Source of the DNA: Diogma glabrata
Lineage: Eukaryota > Arthropoda > Insecta > Diptera > Cylindrotomidae
Assembly (NCBI GenBank): GCA_963693315.1
Contig: OY856188.1
Coordinates: forward strand, 248,001-312,000
Reading direction: 5' to 3'
Length of the DNA stretch: 64,000 bases
Under the pieces are notes generated by a model that was given only the letters and a program-made list of their open reading frames with translations, was not told the DNA's origin and ran no database searches. This document shows positions 33,613 to 45,815 of this stretch, one piece after another. Within the stretch, counting starts at the first letter, position 1; each line of letters starts with the position of its first letter. Made by a program: the position numbers and the translations under genes.

Positions 33613-35492
33613 TTTACCTATGTCATATTTTATATGTGATAGGAATTAGGATTTATTGCTTAGTTATTTACTTACTTATTCCTTTTTTAAAAAATATAAA
33701 AAACATGGTAAAGAAGTCACAAAGCTTTATAAATTTCAAATTCTTCTAGTGAATTCTTGAGCGGACCTTTATTCCAAAAACTATAAAACTTTAAAATTAT
33801 TGCCAAAACTTGTATATGAATGATTTTAATTAATTGGCTGTTGGGCGAAAATTGATTTCAGATTAAGCTTGTTTTTTTGTTTTAGGTAAATGTTAAATGT
33901 AATCTAATAGATTCAATTTATTTTATCTAATTACACATATTTTTGTAATCAAATCTTTTAATCGAATGACGTCAAAGTCGTATAAATTCCTAACAAAGAG
34001 CTAAAAGCTAAATCCTAATTACTTTTAGGTTCAATAAATTAATAATAACTATTTAATTAAGTATGTTTCATCATCGACTCTGTGGCTGAGTGTGCAAAAC
34101 ATCGGTATTTCGAATTATGATGTCTATGATGAGTGTCTGTTTAATCCTAGTATGAAACACAACAGTTTATTAGAAGAATTAGAAAAATTCGAATTTTGAA
34201 GTTCTACTTCTTTGCGCTCGTTGTAAATATTTTGATGGGGTGTTAATCGAGAAACCGCGTCACGTATTGGGAAGTTATATTTTAACCTTTATGCTGTATG
34301 GTAATAAAGACGAAATTAGTAAATCAACCTTATGATGTATGGTAATAAAGACGAAATTACTAAATCAATCATATTTTATAATAATAAAACATTATTCGCT
34401 TAGTTATCTTTGATCAATTTTTTTTTTCACTTTTCGGAATTATCATTAAAATGAATAGTTAATGTATAATGTGACAAACAAATATGTACAATTATATGAA
34501 AATTATGTAAAATTATTTTTTAACAAACACATATTTCTAATTTACAACAAATATGTTCTTATGGTTTGCAATTATATAATATATGTACATATTTCTATGC
34601 ATTAGCACCAATACGATACATATAAGCATTGCTTATATATGATTAAACAAACCTGCTTGCATTAGCAGAACTGCCATCACATGTTCCAAAAATTGGAAAT
34701 TGACGTTTCTTTTCCTCTTCTTAGAAACTTTGATGAATCAAGAATTTACATTGGAGCCTTAGTACCGAAGAAAAAGATTATGAACAATATCAAAGCTACA
34801 GGTTTAAAGTGTTTTACTTTCAAAACTATTTTTGTTATTGCAAGGGATCTATAAAATATATGCAAATATGTTAACAAATGTTGTGATTTGACTGTTTTAA
34901 TAATAATATATAAGTCGGAATTTACAAATGAAATTAGTCTTATTATTATTTTTTCCAATTTTTGTTTTAAGTTGTGGGAAGGAATGTCGAAATAAGACGA
35001 TGACGAAAAAGCGATAAAACCCGTTAAACGAAAATATTCACTAAAAATGGTGGTATTCTTTAGCCGGCCGGCATATGCATCAATGTAGACAATCGACAAA
35101 ATATATTTGCAAATTGCAATACGACCCTCTTCAGAACAGAAAAATTTCTGGATTGATAAATGATTATAAGTCTACATGAAATAGGACGCTAAACCAATAG
35201 CAATGAACCAGTGTACCTATTTTGTGGTTTCGGAGTAAGTAATTGACAATTGTGACATCCAATAAACAAACATATTTACGCTCACCTAATTGTTCGTGAC
35301 ACATTGAATTATTTGAATTAAATCTTTGGAATAAAATTTTAACTTTTTTCTAACCTTACTCTTTTGCCATCTACATTTATAAAAATTATTTAATTATTAT
35401 TTGTCTGTCAATGTGTTTTAATTTTAACATACATTTAAATTTATCATAGCTTTAGAACCATTTACTTAATGGTTTTTGTTGACTGAAAAATG
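33613..35492. other. AT-rich intergenic DNA, no gene recognised
   Basis: It contains a ~43-bp direct duplication at about 34289-34373 (atggtaataaagacgaaatt). The frame at 34746-35099 (minus) has no recognisable domain. Nothing else stands out. Confidence 0.5.
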
Positions 35493-35500
35493 ATATTCCA

Positions 35501-37124
35501 CAGTGGCGTACGCAAGGGGTGGGTTGCTGGGGGTTCGAACCCCCCCCCATGTTGCATCAAATCGGTTAAAAAATTATTCTAATATACACTTACATTAAAT
35601 TAACTTAAATTAACACTTAATTTAAATTTAAATTTACTATAGTAAAAACCTAATTGTCTGTATCAGATCCCTTATTTCATAATAACAGTAGTTATTTTGT
35701 GTATGTACGTATTATTTAATCTATAATTCAATTTGAATTATAATTCATAACCATATATTTATATTATATTTAAATACCGATTGTGTTAAATGTTAAATAA
35801 CGATTCTTTATTTTATTTTTTAACCTTTTAAATATAAAAAAAGTTGGTCAAGTGCGAAGAAAATTCGCTCGCCGAGGGTTCCGTGAATCAACAAACTGAC
35901 AACAATAATTTAAATAAAGATGTGTTGTAGACTTTTTATGTCGCCAGGCCTATGATAAAAAATATTTTATGTGATAAAAATGATTTTTTCCTCGTAAATG
36001 TCAATAGCAATGTCAATTGAAAATTGATCCAAATTATACACAAAATATTAAATCTCGTTAAATATTAGCAATAACAGTTTAAAGTAACTAAGGAGATATG
36101 CAATTACACCAACTTGTAAATGGTTTAAATTGGAAAATATACAATATTAATTCAAATAACAATTCAATAACAAATGATGATAACTCAAAAACTGTGCACC
36201 GCAAAATTTAAAAAAAACTTACAATGTTTCTTAAATTAAGTGCTCTTTCCTGTGACACCCAAATGGGGTCAAATCATGGGTTCGGATCAAAAATGATTTT
36301 TTTTTCACTCTTCCTCAATCTCAAAATACAGAAAAATAATTATGTGACACTTTGCTATAGTTTTAGATCAGGGTTTATCAAATTTCCTATCACTGTCTGT
36401 TTTTTCAAAATTTTCTGTCAATCAACGTCGAAACGTAGGCAGGAGGGGGATCAACTTTCAGTTGCACTTTTTTGACAATGATTCAAAATCTGTGCACCTA
36501 ACATTTAAAAAAATATTACAATTTTTCTTAAATTAAGTGCTCTTTCATTCGCTCTTTCCACTTGTTGGGGTCAAAATAAATAGGCTTAATAAATATGATT
36601 ATGAGTACTTTACACTTCGCTATATTTTTCGTTCAAAAGATACCACTTTTTCTATATTTCTTAAGACTTTTGAAGTTTTCTTATTAAATAGGTTCGGAGC
36701 TAAGTGGGGAAAGAAAACATGAAAAAACGCTATTATTCAATTGTATTCAAAAAACTGTACAGTAAAAAATTATAAAATACATTTTTAAGGGATACTGAAT
36801 TCAAGCCCTTTCATATGATACCCTACTTGACTCGGTAAAAAAAAGTATTTTTTTAAAGACCTTACATTGCACCCCGTAAAACAAACGGAAACCATTTTTT
36901 TTTTGTATCTGTCATCTTCAGGGTCATCAGGTTAGATTTATACGCATCTTAAATTTCAGGTTCATAGGATTAATAGTTTATGAGATAACCGATTTTAATA
37001 CAACAGACTATAGAATACACATCGTAGTCTCAACAGTAGTGTTCCGTATAAAAACGGAACTCAAATTAAATTTTTTATCTAAACCCCCCCCCCCCTTCAT
37101 AGCTCAATCCTGCGTACGCCACTG
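35501..37124. mobile_element. Non-autonomous hAT-type transposon, 1624 bp
   Basis: The ends are inverted: cagtggcgtacgcaaggggt at the left and, on the other strand, cagtggcgtacgcaggattg at the right. A perfect 8-bp target duplication, atattcca, flanks it (35493-35500 and 37125-37132); both are hAT hallmarks. The left end has runs of nine C and the right end of twelve C. No transposase frame survives; the short frames at 36224-36475 and 36537-36722 resemble nothing. It must be mobilised by a transposase from elsewhere. Confidence 0.92.
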
Positions 37125-37223
37125 ATATTCCACACAACATAAACTTCATTGCAACTATTGAGGCTTATGTTTCCATGGAATAACCCGATACTATTACATT
37201 TTTTCAAACTTTTTATATATTAC

Positions 37224-38114
37224 CATAGACAAATAATAATATAAGACAAATGAAGTAGAACAAAATATTCTCTCACTATTTTTATTTTGTTTCAGGATAT
37301 TAACTATCTAGTGACACCTGTACTCAAGTAGATGATTCGTAATATTTAAAATTAGTGTTATATGAGTATAAAGTTTAACGTTTTTGTTTTTTGGTTTCTA
37401 TTTATTCTTATATCTTTATGATTATTATTGTTTTTCTAAATGTATTTGTGTAGAACGTTTAAAAAAAAACATTTTTTTTAACCAGATTTTTTTCGAAAGG
37501 ACAAATATTTTTTGTTGTAATTTCGTATTGTTACGTTATGTTATGTTCGTAGTCGTGTGAAGTGATTTCAATGAAATTTAAATTATTTAGTTTTTGAAGA
37601 AAACTTTTTGTTTACATTTTGTTTTGGGAAGCAATTAAATTATGATAAAGATTTTGTTTTTTTATCGAAAAATTAGACAAAATTTAGTAAAATATTTATT
37701 TATGATTTTAGTGAATGAAAAGTATAATCGGTTTTTGGTTTTGTTCGAATTATTTTGAATAATTATCGGATCAAATTTTATTAGATTTAAAATAATAATA
37801 TCATTTATTGATACAAGGTTATAGCATAACGGAAGTATTTTGAGTTTAGTTTTTAATTGTTTTTATAGTTTTTTTATAATACAAAAAAATGACAATTTGA
37901 AAAATCAGTTGGAAGCACTAGCAGATCTCAGTAATTGGGGATCCTGTTTTAATTGCAACGCTAGATAGATGGTTAACTTAGCCAGCAAGACGCGGTGCGC
38001 TAAAATAATTTTACAGGACTAACTATTCTAAGCGAATTAGATAAGCAAGAACTTTATGAAGTCCTCGGTGATCGGTTATATCGCCGTTACTCGGTCGTCA
38101 GAGCCTCGTCAGTT
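37224..38114 (+). repeat. Left long inverted repeat of the P-type element
   Basis: Pairs with 41941-42830 over its whole length. The inner border reads gcctcgtcagtt, after which the two sides diverge (acaagcagggtg against aaccagcagggg). It is AT-rich with no reading frame of note. Confidence 0.92.
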
Positions 38115-38738
38115 ACAAGCAGGGTGCACGGCAGGCAGGTGAGGATGGCGTTTGATCTAACTTATGGATAGCTCCTTGCACCCCCTGGGATTTTGGATTA
38201 GAATAGGTTCTGGTTTTGGATAAGATTGGTAAGGAAAATGATTTGGCTAGGGTTGGTTAGTAAAAAACAGGAAATTAGTTAGAAATTAGTCACTATAAAC
38301 ATTTGTAGGGATTTATATATTTAAATTTAAATAATAATTCTCTACTTATCCTTACTAACATAAACGATCACATATTTAACTCGAGACAGAAAATAACTGA
38401 ACATTGAACAGAAACCCAACCATATTCCACAAGTAAACGTAACAAAGGAGCAGCAAACCAATAAATCAATAATTAGTTTATTCGAACAATGAAATTTATT
38501 GACATTACATTGTTACAGTTACATTTTCAAGTATAATATATTTAAGCGTTGCCCAACCCTCTCATTTCAATTATAATTTCTCAATTGTTAATGATATTTA
38601 AATCCATTTTTTCCATTGCTTATGTTAAAGGTCCATTGATCCAAGACCGTTGCTTATGTAAAAATTCCATTGGTCCAAGTCCATTGCTTAAGTAAAAATA
38701 TAATTACATAAGTATATAAGCCTGAAAACTAATATCAG
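38115..38738. other. P-type element interior, 5' non-coding
   Basis: It contains a few ~38-bp tandem units near 38610-38695 (ccattgcttatgttaaaggt, ccgttgcttatgtaaaaatt, ccattgcttaagtaaaaa) and no coding sequence. Confidence 0.6.
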
Positions 38739-39231
38739 CAGCCAAATTCTGTAACTGTGAAGTGGGGAGGTGATAAGTTTTTTATCACTTCACTACAAAA
38801 ATATCTAATCGGGTGAAGTTTTAAAACAATAAAGTTAACACTGACGTTTTGTTTGGCAATGAAATGAAATCATTTCTTTTGTTGTTATTGACATTATGAC
38901 AAAAAACAGCATAACGTCAATGCGATTTGATTTTTAAAAATTGCATTTCTAAATTAAATGCAGATTAACTTTACAAATTTAATTTCTAAAATAGTTATAT
39001 ATATATATCTAAATTTGTAAAAATTTACGTTTAAATTGTGTTCAAACTTAAAATAAACATTTAATTTTATGTATATTTGACGTTTGACAGTGCGGGGCTT
39101 GCTATTAGGTTTTTTAACACTCTAATCGCATATAGAATCGCAAAAATGGTAATATGATAAAAAATTAATGATAAAATCGAAATGAAGAAATTTTTAACAC
39201 TTCACCACTTCACAGTTACAGAATTTGGCTG
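38739..39231. mobile_element. ~493-bp MITE nested in the P-type element
   Basis: cagccaaattctgtaactgt then gaagtgg at 38739 is matched, inverted, by ccacttc then acagttacagaatttggctg ending at 39231; nearly all of the ~27 bp agree. 'cag' lies at both flanks, so the target duplication may be 3 bp. The interior has gataa...ttatc pairs and no coding frame. It is present only between the arms, so it inserted into the P-type element. Confidence 0.75.
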
Positions 39232-39739
39232 CAGGAAAGACAAACAAAAACCGGCAAAATATTATTATCTACAGTTTGTTTATATTGGCAAGAAAACCTT
39301 AAAATAACTGATAATTAATGTTTGAGGACCCATTCATTCATTGCTGACATTTAATTTTAAAATTTTATAAAAATTTGAATTTGATTATTCCTGTTATTTT
39401 TAAATTTTTCTGTATTTTTACTGGTATGGCAACTAAACTTTTTTTCCAGAGTCTATTATTTGTTTATAATTTTCGTGACAATTAAGCTTAATTACGAGAG
39501 TTTTAATTAAACATATTATAAAAAGTTTTAAATTTTAAATATTTCAATGTTTGTAAAAATTGCAAAATCTTAGTGATACATAGTTGAACTTACAGTTTAA
39601 TATACATATGTATTTTTTTTCAAAGTTTTATTTGTTTTAAGTTTAAAATTGTTTAAATTGCCAAATCTTAAACGATTGTGATTCATTTTATTTTATTTTA
39701 TTTAATTACCTTACGAAAGAGAAAATTTTTCTAAATAAA

Positions 39740-39952
39740 ATGAAAAATAACTTTAAAAAACGATGTGTTTTAAAATATTGTGAAGTGTCTAGTGAAACTC
39801 ATCCAGAGGAAAAATTTGTTTATTTTTCAAAATTTGGGACAAATGACTTTTATCTGTGGATTAAAAAAACAAACCTAAACGATTTAGATAAAGGTAATCA
39901 TTTCTTATGTAGACGTGTAGTGATTGACCATAAGGGTTACACTATACTTTAA
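39740..39952 (+). CDS. THAP-like DNA-binding domain of the P-type transposase
   Basis: The 70-codon frame starts at ATG 39740 after aaataaa. It has the THAP layout: Cys9-x4-Cys14, a conserved Trp40 (FYLWIKK), then Cys57 after 42 residues. The fourth ligand, expected as C-x2-H, reads C-R-R-V, so the canonical His is lost; a His lies seven residues after Cys57. THAP domains at the N-terminus of P transposases bind the subterminal DNA. The frame ends at TAA 39952 and the next recognisable transposase sequence is 400 bp further on, so an intron or a break lies between. I score it as part of a decayed transposase. Confidence 0.65.
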   Translation: MKNNFKKRCVLKYCEVSSETHPEEKFVYFSKFGTNDFYLWIKKTNLNDLDKGNHFLCRRVVIDHKGYTIL

Positions 39953-40354
39953 TAACATTATCAGCATTAAAGTATATTCATAAAATCATATCATATTCCA
40001 AGCGCCTGACGCTGCAGTTTCTTACGAAAGAAATTGAAAGAATAAAACTAATATATATTCAGTGTACGTGAGTTAATAGAGAAAGTTTCACTCAAATAGT
40101 GGCCTGAGTTATACAGTGTTATATATTGTTATGTGTTACAATGTAATTACATTAAGTAAATGTAATAAATAACCAAATAAATAATGTGTCAAAAAATATA
40201 TAATATGATGTTTAACGTGTAGTAAGAGGAAGCTCAACATACTTAATATAATAAACTAATACACCCATTATATTAATATAGACGTCATTTTACATCGTAT
40301 TATTTTGGCCCAGGAGGATGTCATATAAAAAAATTGTTTTCCATCTGTAAATAT

Positions 40355-41869
40355 TGAGCTTTCAGCAGAAAATCATGAACTTCCTTTATCAGTTTTTTCA
40401 CCCAACCCCAATTTTAAAAGTTACAGCAATACTACGCTTACGAAAAACTCATTACTGAAAACAAATATTCCTATCAATTCCGAATTCCCATCAACTTCCA
40501 AATGCTTTACATCACAACTCGTTGTTATTAAAACCCCAATAAAATGCTTAAAATTTATTACGGACCCAAAACATTTTCAAATATAATAGAATCAATCCTT
40601 GATACTTTTGATGAGCATTATTTATTAAAGTCTACAAGCCATAAATCATCACTAGACCATTTACTACTTTGTAAAAATTGTTTGTCTAAAGAAAAGTTTA
40701 AAATTTTACAAAAAAAGATTGTTAAAATTCAAGAATTTATACCAGAAAGCCAAAAAGAGATTATTTAGTATTAAAAGATACAGTTTATTTTACAAACCAA
40801 AAATCTGATAAAAAGATGGATATAAATTTTATTTTAAAAAAGTTTGATGATGTCCCAGATATTCCCAAATTATTCATTAAAACAAGACTAACAGAAAAAC
40901 CGAAAACCAAAAAATGGCCTGAGCACCAAAGACTTTTAGCGGCATACTTTATACTTTAAATCGGCCTCGTATTATCAATTTTTGAGATATTTGGGTTTCA
41001 ATCTTTCATCTTGTTCAACTCTATTAAAATGTTTGCCGATTAAAGAATGCTCACCCAGTTTCAATAAAAATATTCTTGAAATCACACAAAATCATTTTTT
41101 TCCAAATAATTTAGTTAAAATGAGAGTAAGCTATGCGACCCAAATATTAAGCCGATCTGTTGCTGCTGGAATAAGAACAGCATCGTATTTCGATAAGTTT
41201 GATGAAACATGTAAAGCAAACGCTGAAGCAACAGCAATTTTCATTGAAAATTTTGATAAGCTATTTGACATTTTGAACAGTCGTTCCATTGATTTTCCTG
41301 ATATGTATAAATCACCATTTTCGAGAAATAATATTCAACAAAAAATTTTTTTAATAGAAATGCCTTATAGTTATAATATAACCTTATGGTTATAATATAA
41401 CCATAAATTTAACTTTGATTCAAAATCACAATGGGCGAAGAAAAGCAATTTATGCTTTTAATGGATTTCCTCAAAATATATCAGCGTTACTTTATCTATC
41501 CGATGAAATTTTTAAATATAATGAAAATATTAATTTTATATTAACTGCTCAATTAAATCAAGATATTATTAATAATTTTTCTACAATGTGTTCGCCTTTC
41601 TAAATTTTTCTAAAATGTGTTCGCTTTAATTAAAGGTAACGGCAGTTATAAAAAGTATCCTTCAGCTCGAGAATTTAACAACTCGATACGATATAGCAAA
41701 TATGAAAATTATAACTCCTCAGTTAAAAGCAAATGATGCAAATTCTCAATTTGATTATGATTTAGCTCAATTTAAAGAGATTCAAGGCGCAATTATCTCT
41801 TTAGAATGTAAAAAGCTGTCTAATGAAGATCCGGAACCAATACATCCAGACAGGAAATTCTATACTTAG
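40355..41869 (+). pseudogene. P-type transposase, linker and C-terminal part, core deleted
   Basis: Frames in order: a Ser/Thr/Pro-rich linker (SAENHELPLSVFSPNPN..., 40355-40570); 40544-40768; then KKWPEHQRLLAAYF and, after a one-base loss, KSASYYQFLRYLGFNLSSCS (40910-41030), matching the 'W...E+..A...Y..S..AY.FLR' block of P/THAP9 transposases. The frame then jumps to NNLVKMRVSYATQILSRSVA, ATAIFIENFDKLFDILNSR (41110-41290) and GRRKAIYAFNGFPQNISALL with LNQDIINNFS (41430-41590), the family's C-terminal region. The RNase H-like catalytic core and its insertion domain are missing between these two parts. At least four frame breaks occur. The last stop is at about 41869. Confidence 0.78.
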
Positions 41870-41940
41870 AAATTGATCAAATATATGATAATAAAAATGA
41901 TTACGGGAGATTTACGGCATTTGAATCTCCCCTGCTGGTT

Positions 41941-42830
41941 AACTGACGAGGCTCTGACGACCGAGTAACGGCGGTATAACCGATCATCGAGGACTTCATA
42001 AAGTTCTTGCTTATCTAATTCGCTTAGAATAGTTAGTCCTGTAAAATTATTTTAGCGCACCGCGTCTTGCTGGCTAAGTTAACCATCTATCTAGCGTTGC
42101 AATTAAAACAGGATCCCCAATTACTGAGATCTGCTAGTGCTTCCAACTGATTTTTCAAATTGTCATTTTTTTGTATTATAAAAAAACTATAAAAACAATT
42201 AAAAACTAAACTCAAAATACTTCCGTTATGCTATAACCTTGTATCAATAAATGATATTATTATTTTAAATCTAATAAAATTTGATCCGAAAATTATTCAA
42301 AATAATTCGAACAAAACCAAAAACCGATTATACTTTTCATTCACTAAAATCATAAATAAATATTTTACTAAATTTTGTCTAATTTTTCGATAAAAAAACA
42401 AAATCTTTATCATAATTTAATTGCTTCCCAAAACAAAATGTAAACAAAAAGTTTTCTTCAAAAACTAAATAATTTAAATTTCATTGAAATCACTTCACAC
42501 GACTACGAACATAACATAACGTAACAATACGAAATTACAACAAAAAATATTTGTCCTTTCGAAAAAAAATCTGGTTAAAAAAAATGTTTTTTTAAACGTT
42601 CTACACAAATACATTTAGAAAAACAATAATAATCATAAAGATATAAGAATAAATAGAAACCAAAAAACAAAAACGTTAAACTTTATACTCATATAACACT
42701 AATTTTAAATATTACGAATCATCTACTTGAGTACAGGTGTCACTAGATAGTTAATATCCTGAAACAAAATAAAAATAGTGAGAGAATATATTGTTCTACT
42801 TCATTTGTCTTATATTATTATTTGTCTATG
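41941..42830 (-). repeat. Right long inverted repeat of the P-type element
   Basis: Inverse of 37224-38114. The few differences, such as agaatatattg against the inverse of caaaatattct and A-runs of 7 against 9, suggest the arms were recently equal or are kept equal by conversion. Confidence 0.92.
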
Positions 42831-42837
42831 ATATTAC

Positions 42838-43339
42838 ATACTAATAAAATAAGTTAAATTAAATGACATTAAAAAAACTATAGGAGAATTTACTCAAAAA
42901 AACAGTTTTCAACCACGTTATCTGGGAAGCACGGGCATCGCCATGCGGGTACCTTCTAGTAATTAATAATTATTAGTTTTTTGAATAATGTTTTTTTCTA
43001 TTTATTTAATTTTTTTTATTTGAATATTTTTTTTAATAATATTTTTTTTTGAATAATATTGTTTTTGAATAATATTTTTCTTTTTGGATAATATTTTTTT
43101 TTTTGAATATTTTTTTTTTATTTTTTTTGAATAATATTTTTGTTTTTTTTTAGTTATTTTTTTTTACTGTACCCTATCTGTCTGTCTGAGTGCGTGTGTG
43201 CGAGCGAAAGGCCAAAGAAGTATAACTTCCACCGTCTGGTCCGACGCAGACCCTACTTTTTGTCCCAACAGCGATAAAAAAATGATTTGTCCAAACAGTC
43301 TCGGAAGGATTCACTTCACAAAGGTTTAAGTCCATTAAT
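42838..43339. other. Helentron-type 3' end and T-rich low-complexity DNA
   Basis: gcacgggcatcgccatgcgg then gtaccttCTAGT at 42929-42960 is an inverted relative of the end at 23817-23847. 42961-43165 is T-rich with repeated ttgaataatattttt. 43180-43330 has a gtctgtctgagtgcgtgtgt stretch often seen in insect repeats. No gene was seen. Confidence 0.6.
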
Positions 43340-43440
43340 ACCTCAGAACGCATGCTGTTGTGGAACCTAGGTCTTCAAATGTATCTATGTGTTGTTGTGA
43401 TACATATTGTAATTCCTATTACACAACACTTTTAATACAA
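43340..43440 (+). pseudogene. Old 3' tail of the jockey-like family, plus strand
   Basis: ttgtggaacctaggtcttca, tatgtgttgttgtgatacat and cctattacacaacac match, with many changes, the 3' untranslated end of the minus-strand copies (28116-28200, 54340-54440). It is a much older copy in the opposite orientation. Confidence 0.7.
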
Positions 43441-44943
43441 AAACGATTCCGATAGTTACTAGAGCTTAATCACTCACAAATCACCCGATATTTATCTTAA
43501 TCTTATAATTGCAAATTATGTACTTAATTAAATATTTATTTTACCTTACTACCGAATAAAACAAAACCACACAAAAATCACTATAACTATAAAAGTTAGA
43601 AAACTAATTTTGAGTTATTTGTTTTATAATAATCGTTTAAAATTTTATTATATTATTTAGGTTTACAAAGACTCACTTTACTAATGTATTTCTTCAAAAT
43701 AAAATTTTATTTTCACTTTTTATAAGGTGAAAAAACTAAAACCACAACCATATACTCGATGAACAAGTAATCTACTAAGATAACTTAAACTGAGATCGCT
43801 TAAAAACATTAGTTTGAAAATTTTTAGAAATTAAACGAGAATATGAGTCTCATATATCATGTTTTTTGGTTCTGTTTTTAGTTAAATTTTGTATATTAAG
43901 GTCTACTAATAATAAATTAAAACTGCTAAATCTTCGTATTGGATGTAGGATTATTAGTTGATTAACGATTTTAATAAATTTACGAATTTTATAAATTTGT
44001 ATTCATTTATAATTTAAGTTTACTTTTGTACACCACATTTATTACAATTTGTGTAAAATTGTAGACGGTAGACAAATGACAGTTCTTAAAATTTAGCAGA
44101 CGCGCGAACAACAAAGGAAGGAAAGCATTAATCTTAGTGATATCATTTTTTTAATTTTGTTTACTTAACTGCTTCTTTACTATAATATCACTTTGATGGG
44201 CACCAATTTGAGTGACGCAATTGCTGTTTTTGTAGACTTTATAAATTTGAGGCCTTTTATGAATCCTTTATGGCCTTCATTTATAAATGAAAACGAGTTA
44301 AGAGTTGTACACGGCGATACAGTATAAATCTTTCTGAAATTTAAAAATAAGTCGATCGACATCCAGAAGCTAGGGGTAGGGACTTGCCTTGTTTTAAGTT
44401 TTAACAAACAGAAAACCAAAAACCAATGCCAAAATTATATTTGAGTTTATTTTTGGTTTTAACTTATGATGATATATTTTAGACAAACTTCCAGATTCCA
44501 ATCTATAATCTCTGATAATATAAAGTCAGGAGGTTTTACAAAACCTTACAAATGAGAATACCATACAAAATAAATAACTAAAGATTTCTTTTTCCGTACT
44601 TTGAAAAAGTAAAAACGGTACCCTATTGGTGAGACTTCGGTGTCCGTCCGAATTTCTACATAATCAATTTACTCATAAACTATAAGTGCTATCAACTTGA
44701 AATTTTCTATGGTTATTAAATGTGTTGTCCCACACGATAACAACAAAATTTGAAATATTTGTTTTTATCTATATTTTATGGACATGGATAAGGAGATAGT
44801 AAAACAAAAGTTTTTTTTAAGGAATCGTGTTTGGTCTATAAAAATCGAAAAAAATGGAAGTATTTCAAAAAAAATATTCATTGAATTTTCGACTGCTTAG
44901 TTTTTGAGTTATGTATTACCAAAAACAAGTATTTTTTTTTCTT
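43441..44943. other. AT-rich intergenic DNA, no gene recognised
   Basis: The frame at 44180-44419 (minus) shows no known domain. Near 44600-44660 a 'aaaaacggtaccctattggt' with 'gtccgtccg' block resembles a common insect repeat; related fragments ('ccgtataaaaacggaac') sit at the right end of the hAT element near 37050. Confidence 0.5.
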
Positions 44944-45425
44944 CCCCCCCTTAACTTCGAACATTACAACAGAAAAAATTCAAAAAAATTTATGGGTGTA
45001 GGGATTTTGCTAAATCGAAACTAAAACTTTTTTTGGTTGTTATAATTTCAAATGTTCATTAGAGGGGGTTTAAAGTAGAAATTTTGAAAAAAAATTATTT
45101 TTGATCATGGCATGAGGGGTGTCATATGAAAGGTGATTTTTTTTTGTAGTGCAAAAGAGTTTTTTTGTAATTTTCAAAAGCACAGTTTTCGATTTATGTT
45201 CAAAAATGTAAAAACTATTTTTGCCCACCCCTTAACTTTGAACATTACAAAAGAAAAAATTTAAACAAATTCATGGGTGTAGAGATTTCGCTAAATCGAA
45301 ACCAAAACTTTTTTTTGGTTGTTATAATTTCAAATGTTCATTAGAGGGGGTTTAAAGTAGAAATTTTGAAAAAAAATTATTTTTGATCATGGCATGTGGG
45401 GTGTCATATGAAAGGTGAATGTAAA
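44944..45425. repeat. Two tandem copies of a ~281-bp unit
   Basis: ccccttaactt(c/t)gaacatta, ctaaatcgaaac(t/c)aaaact, ttcaaatgttcattagaggg and gtgtcatatgaaaggtga occur in the same order at 44949-45143 and 45230-45418. Between them the first unit has an extra ~90 bp. Confidence 0.85.
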
Positions 45426-45505
45426 ATTTATTTTTCTACTTCAAGCTACGAAAATGTCATTTTAATATATAGTAAAACCTATGGGAAAGGGAATCTTTTC
45501 TAAGT

Positions 45506-45531
45506 AGTGACTGAAAATGTTTTCAGTCACT
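45506..45531. repeat. 26-bp palindrome
   Basis: agtgactgaaaa, then tg, then ttttcagtcact: 12-bp perfect arms. A short second inverted pair, gtggtcgccac, lies at about 45558. Confidence 0.85.
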
Positions 45532-45815
45532 AGGACTGAAAGTAAATAAGTTTCGGTGGTCGCCACCAGGTGGTGGCTACAACCAAATATTTAAAATAAT
45601 ATTTTTAAAAAAGATTGCGTGCAATTTTTACACACGGTTGAAGTAAAACTTCTTTGGCTACTCTGGCATTTTATTTATAAAATAAAAAATCAAATTCAAA
45701 TTGTTACTATAAGAAATTAAAAAACAAACATATTAAAAAGCATATTTTAAATATTGCATTTTAATTCAAAAGTGACAAAGCATACAAAAAAAATTTTTCT
45801 TTCTCATTCAAAATT

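Larger units (their letters stand above)
37224..42830 (+). mobile_element. P-superfamily transposon with ~890-bp inverted terminal repeats
   Basis: Outer ends are catagacaaataataatata (37224) and its inverse (42830). The arms 37224-38114 and 41941-42830 are nearly identical inverted copies; differences seen are single substitutions and homopolymer lengths. The flanks carry atattac on both sides (37217-37223 and 42831-42837). Between the arms lie a THAP-like reading frame (39740-39952) and a broken P-type transposase (about 40355-41869) in the same direction. Canonical P elements have TIRs of about 31 bp and an 8-bp target duplication, so the arm length is exceptional. The catalytic RNase H-like core is deleted, so this copy is non-autonomous. 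Confidence 0.82.

Noticed and set aside
34070..34140. A tRNA-like stretch (gtggctgagtgtgc...atttcgaatta)
   Set aside because: The spacing between the A-box-like and B-box-like parts is only ~24 bp and no cloverleaf arms pair.
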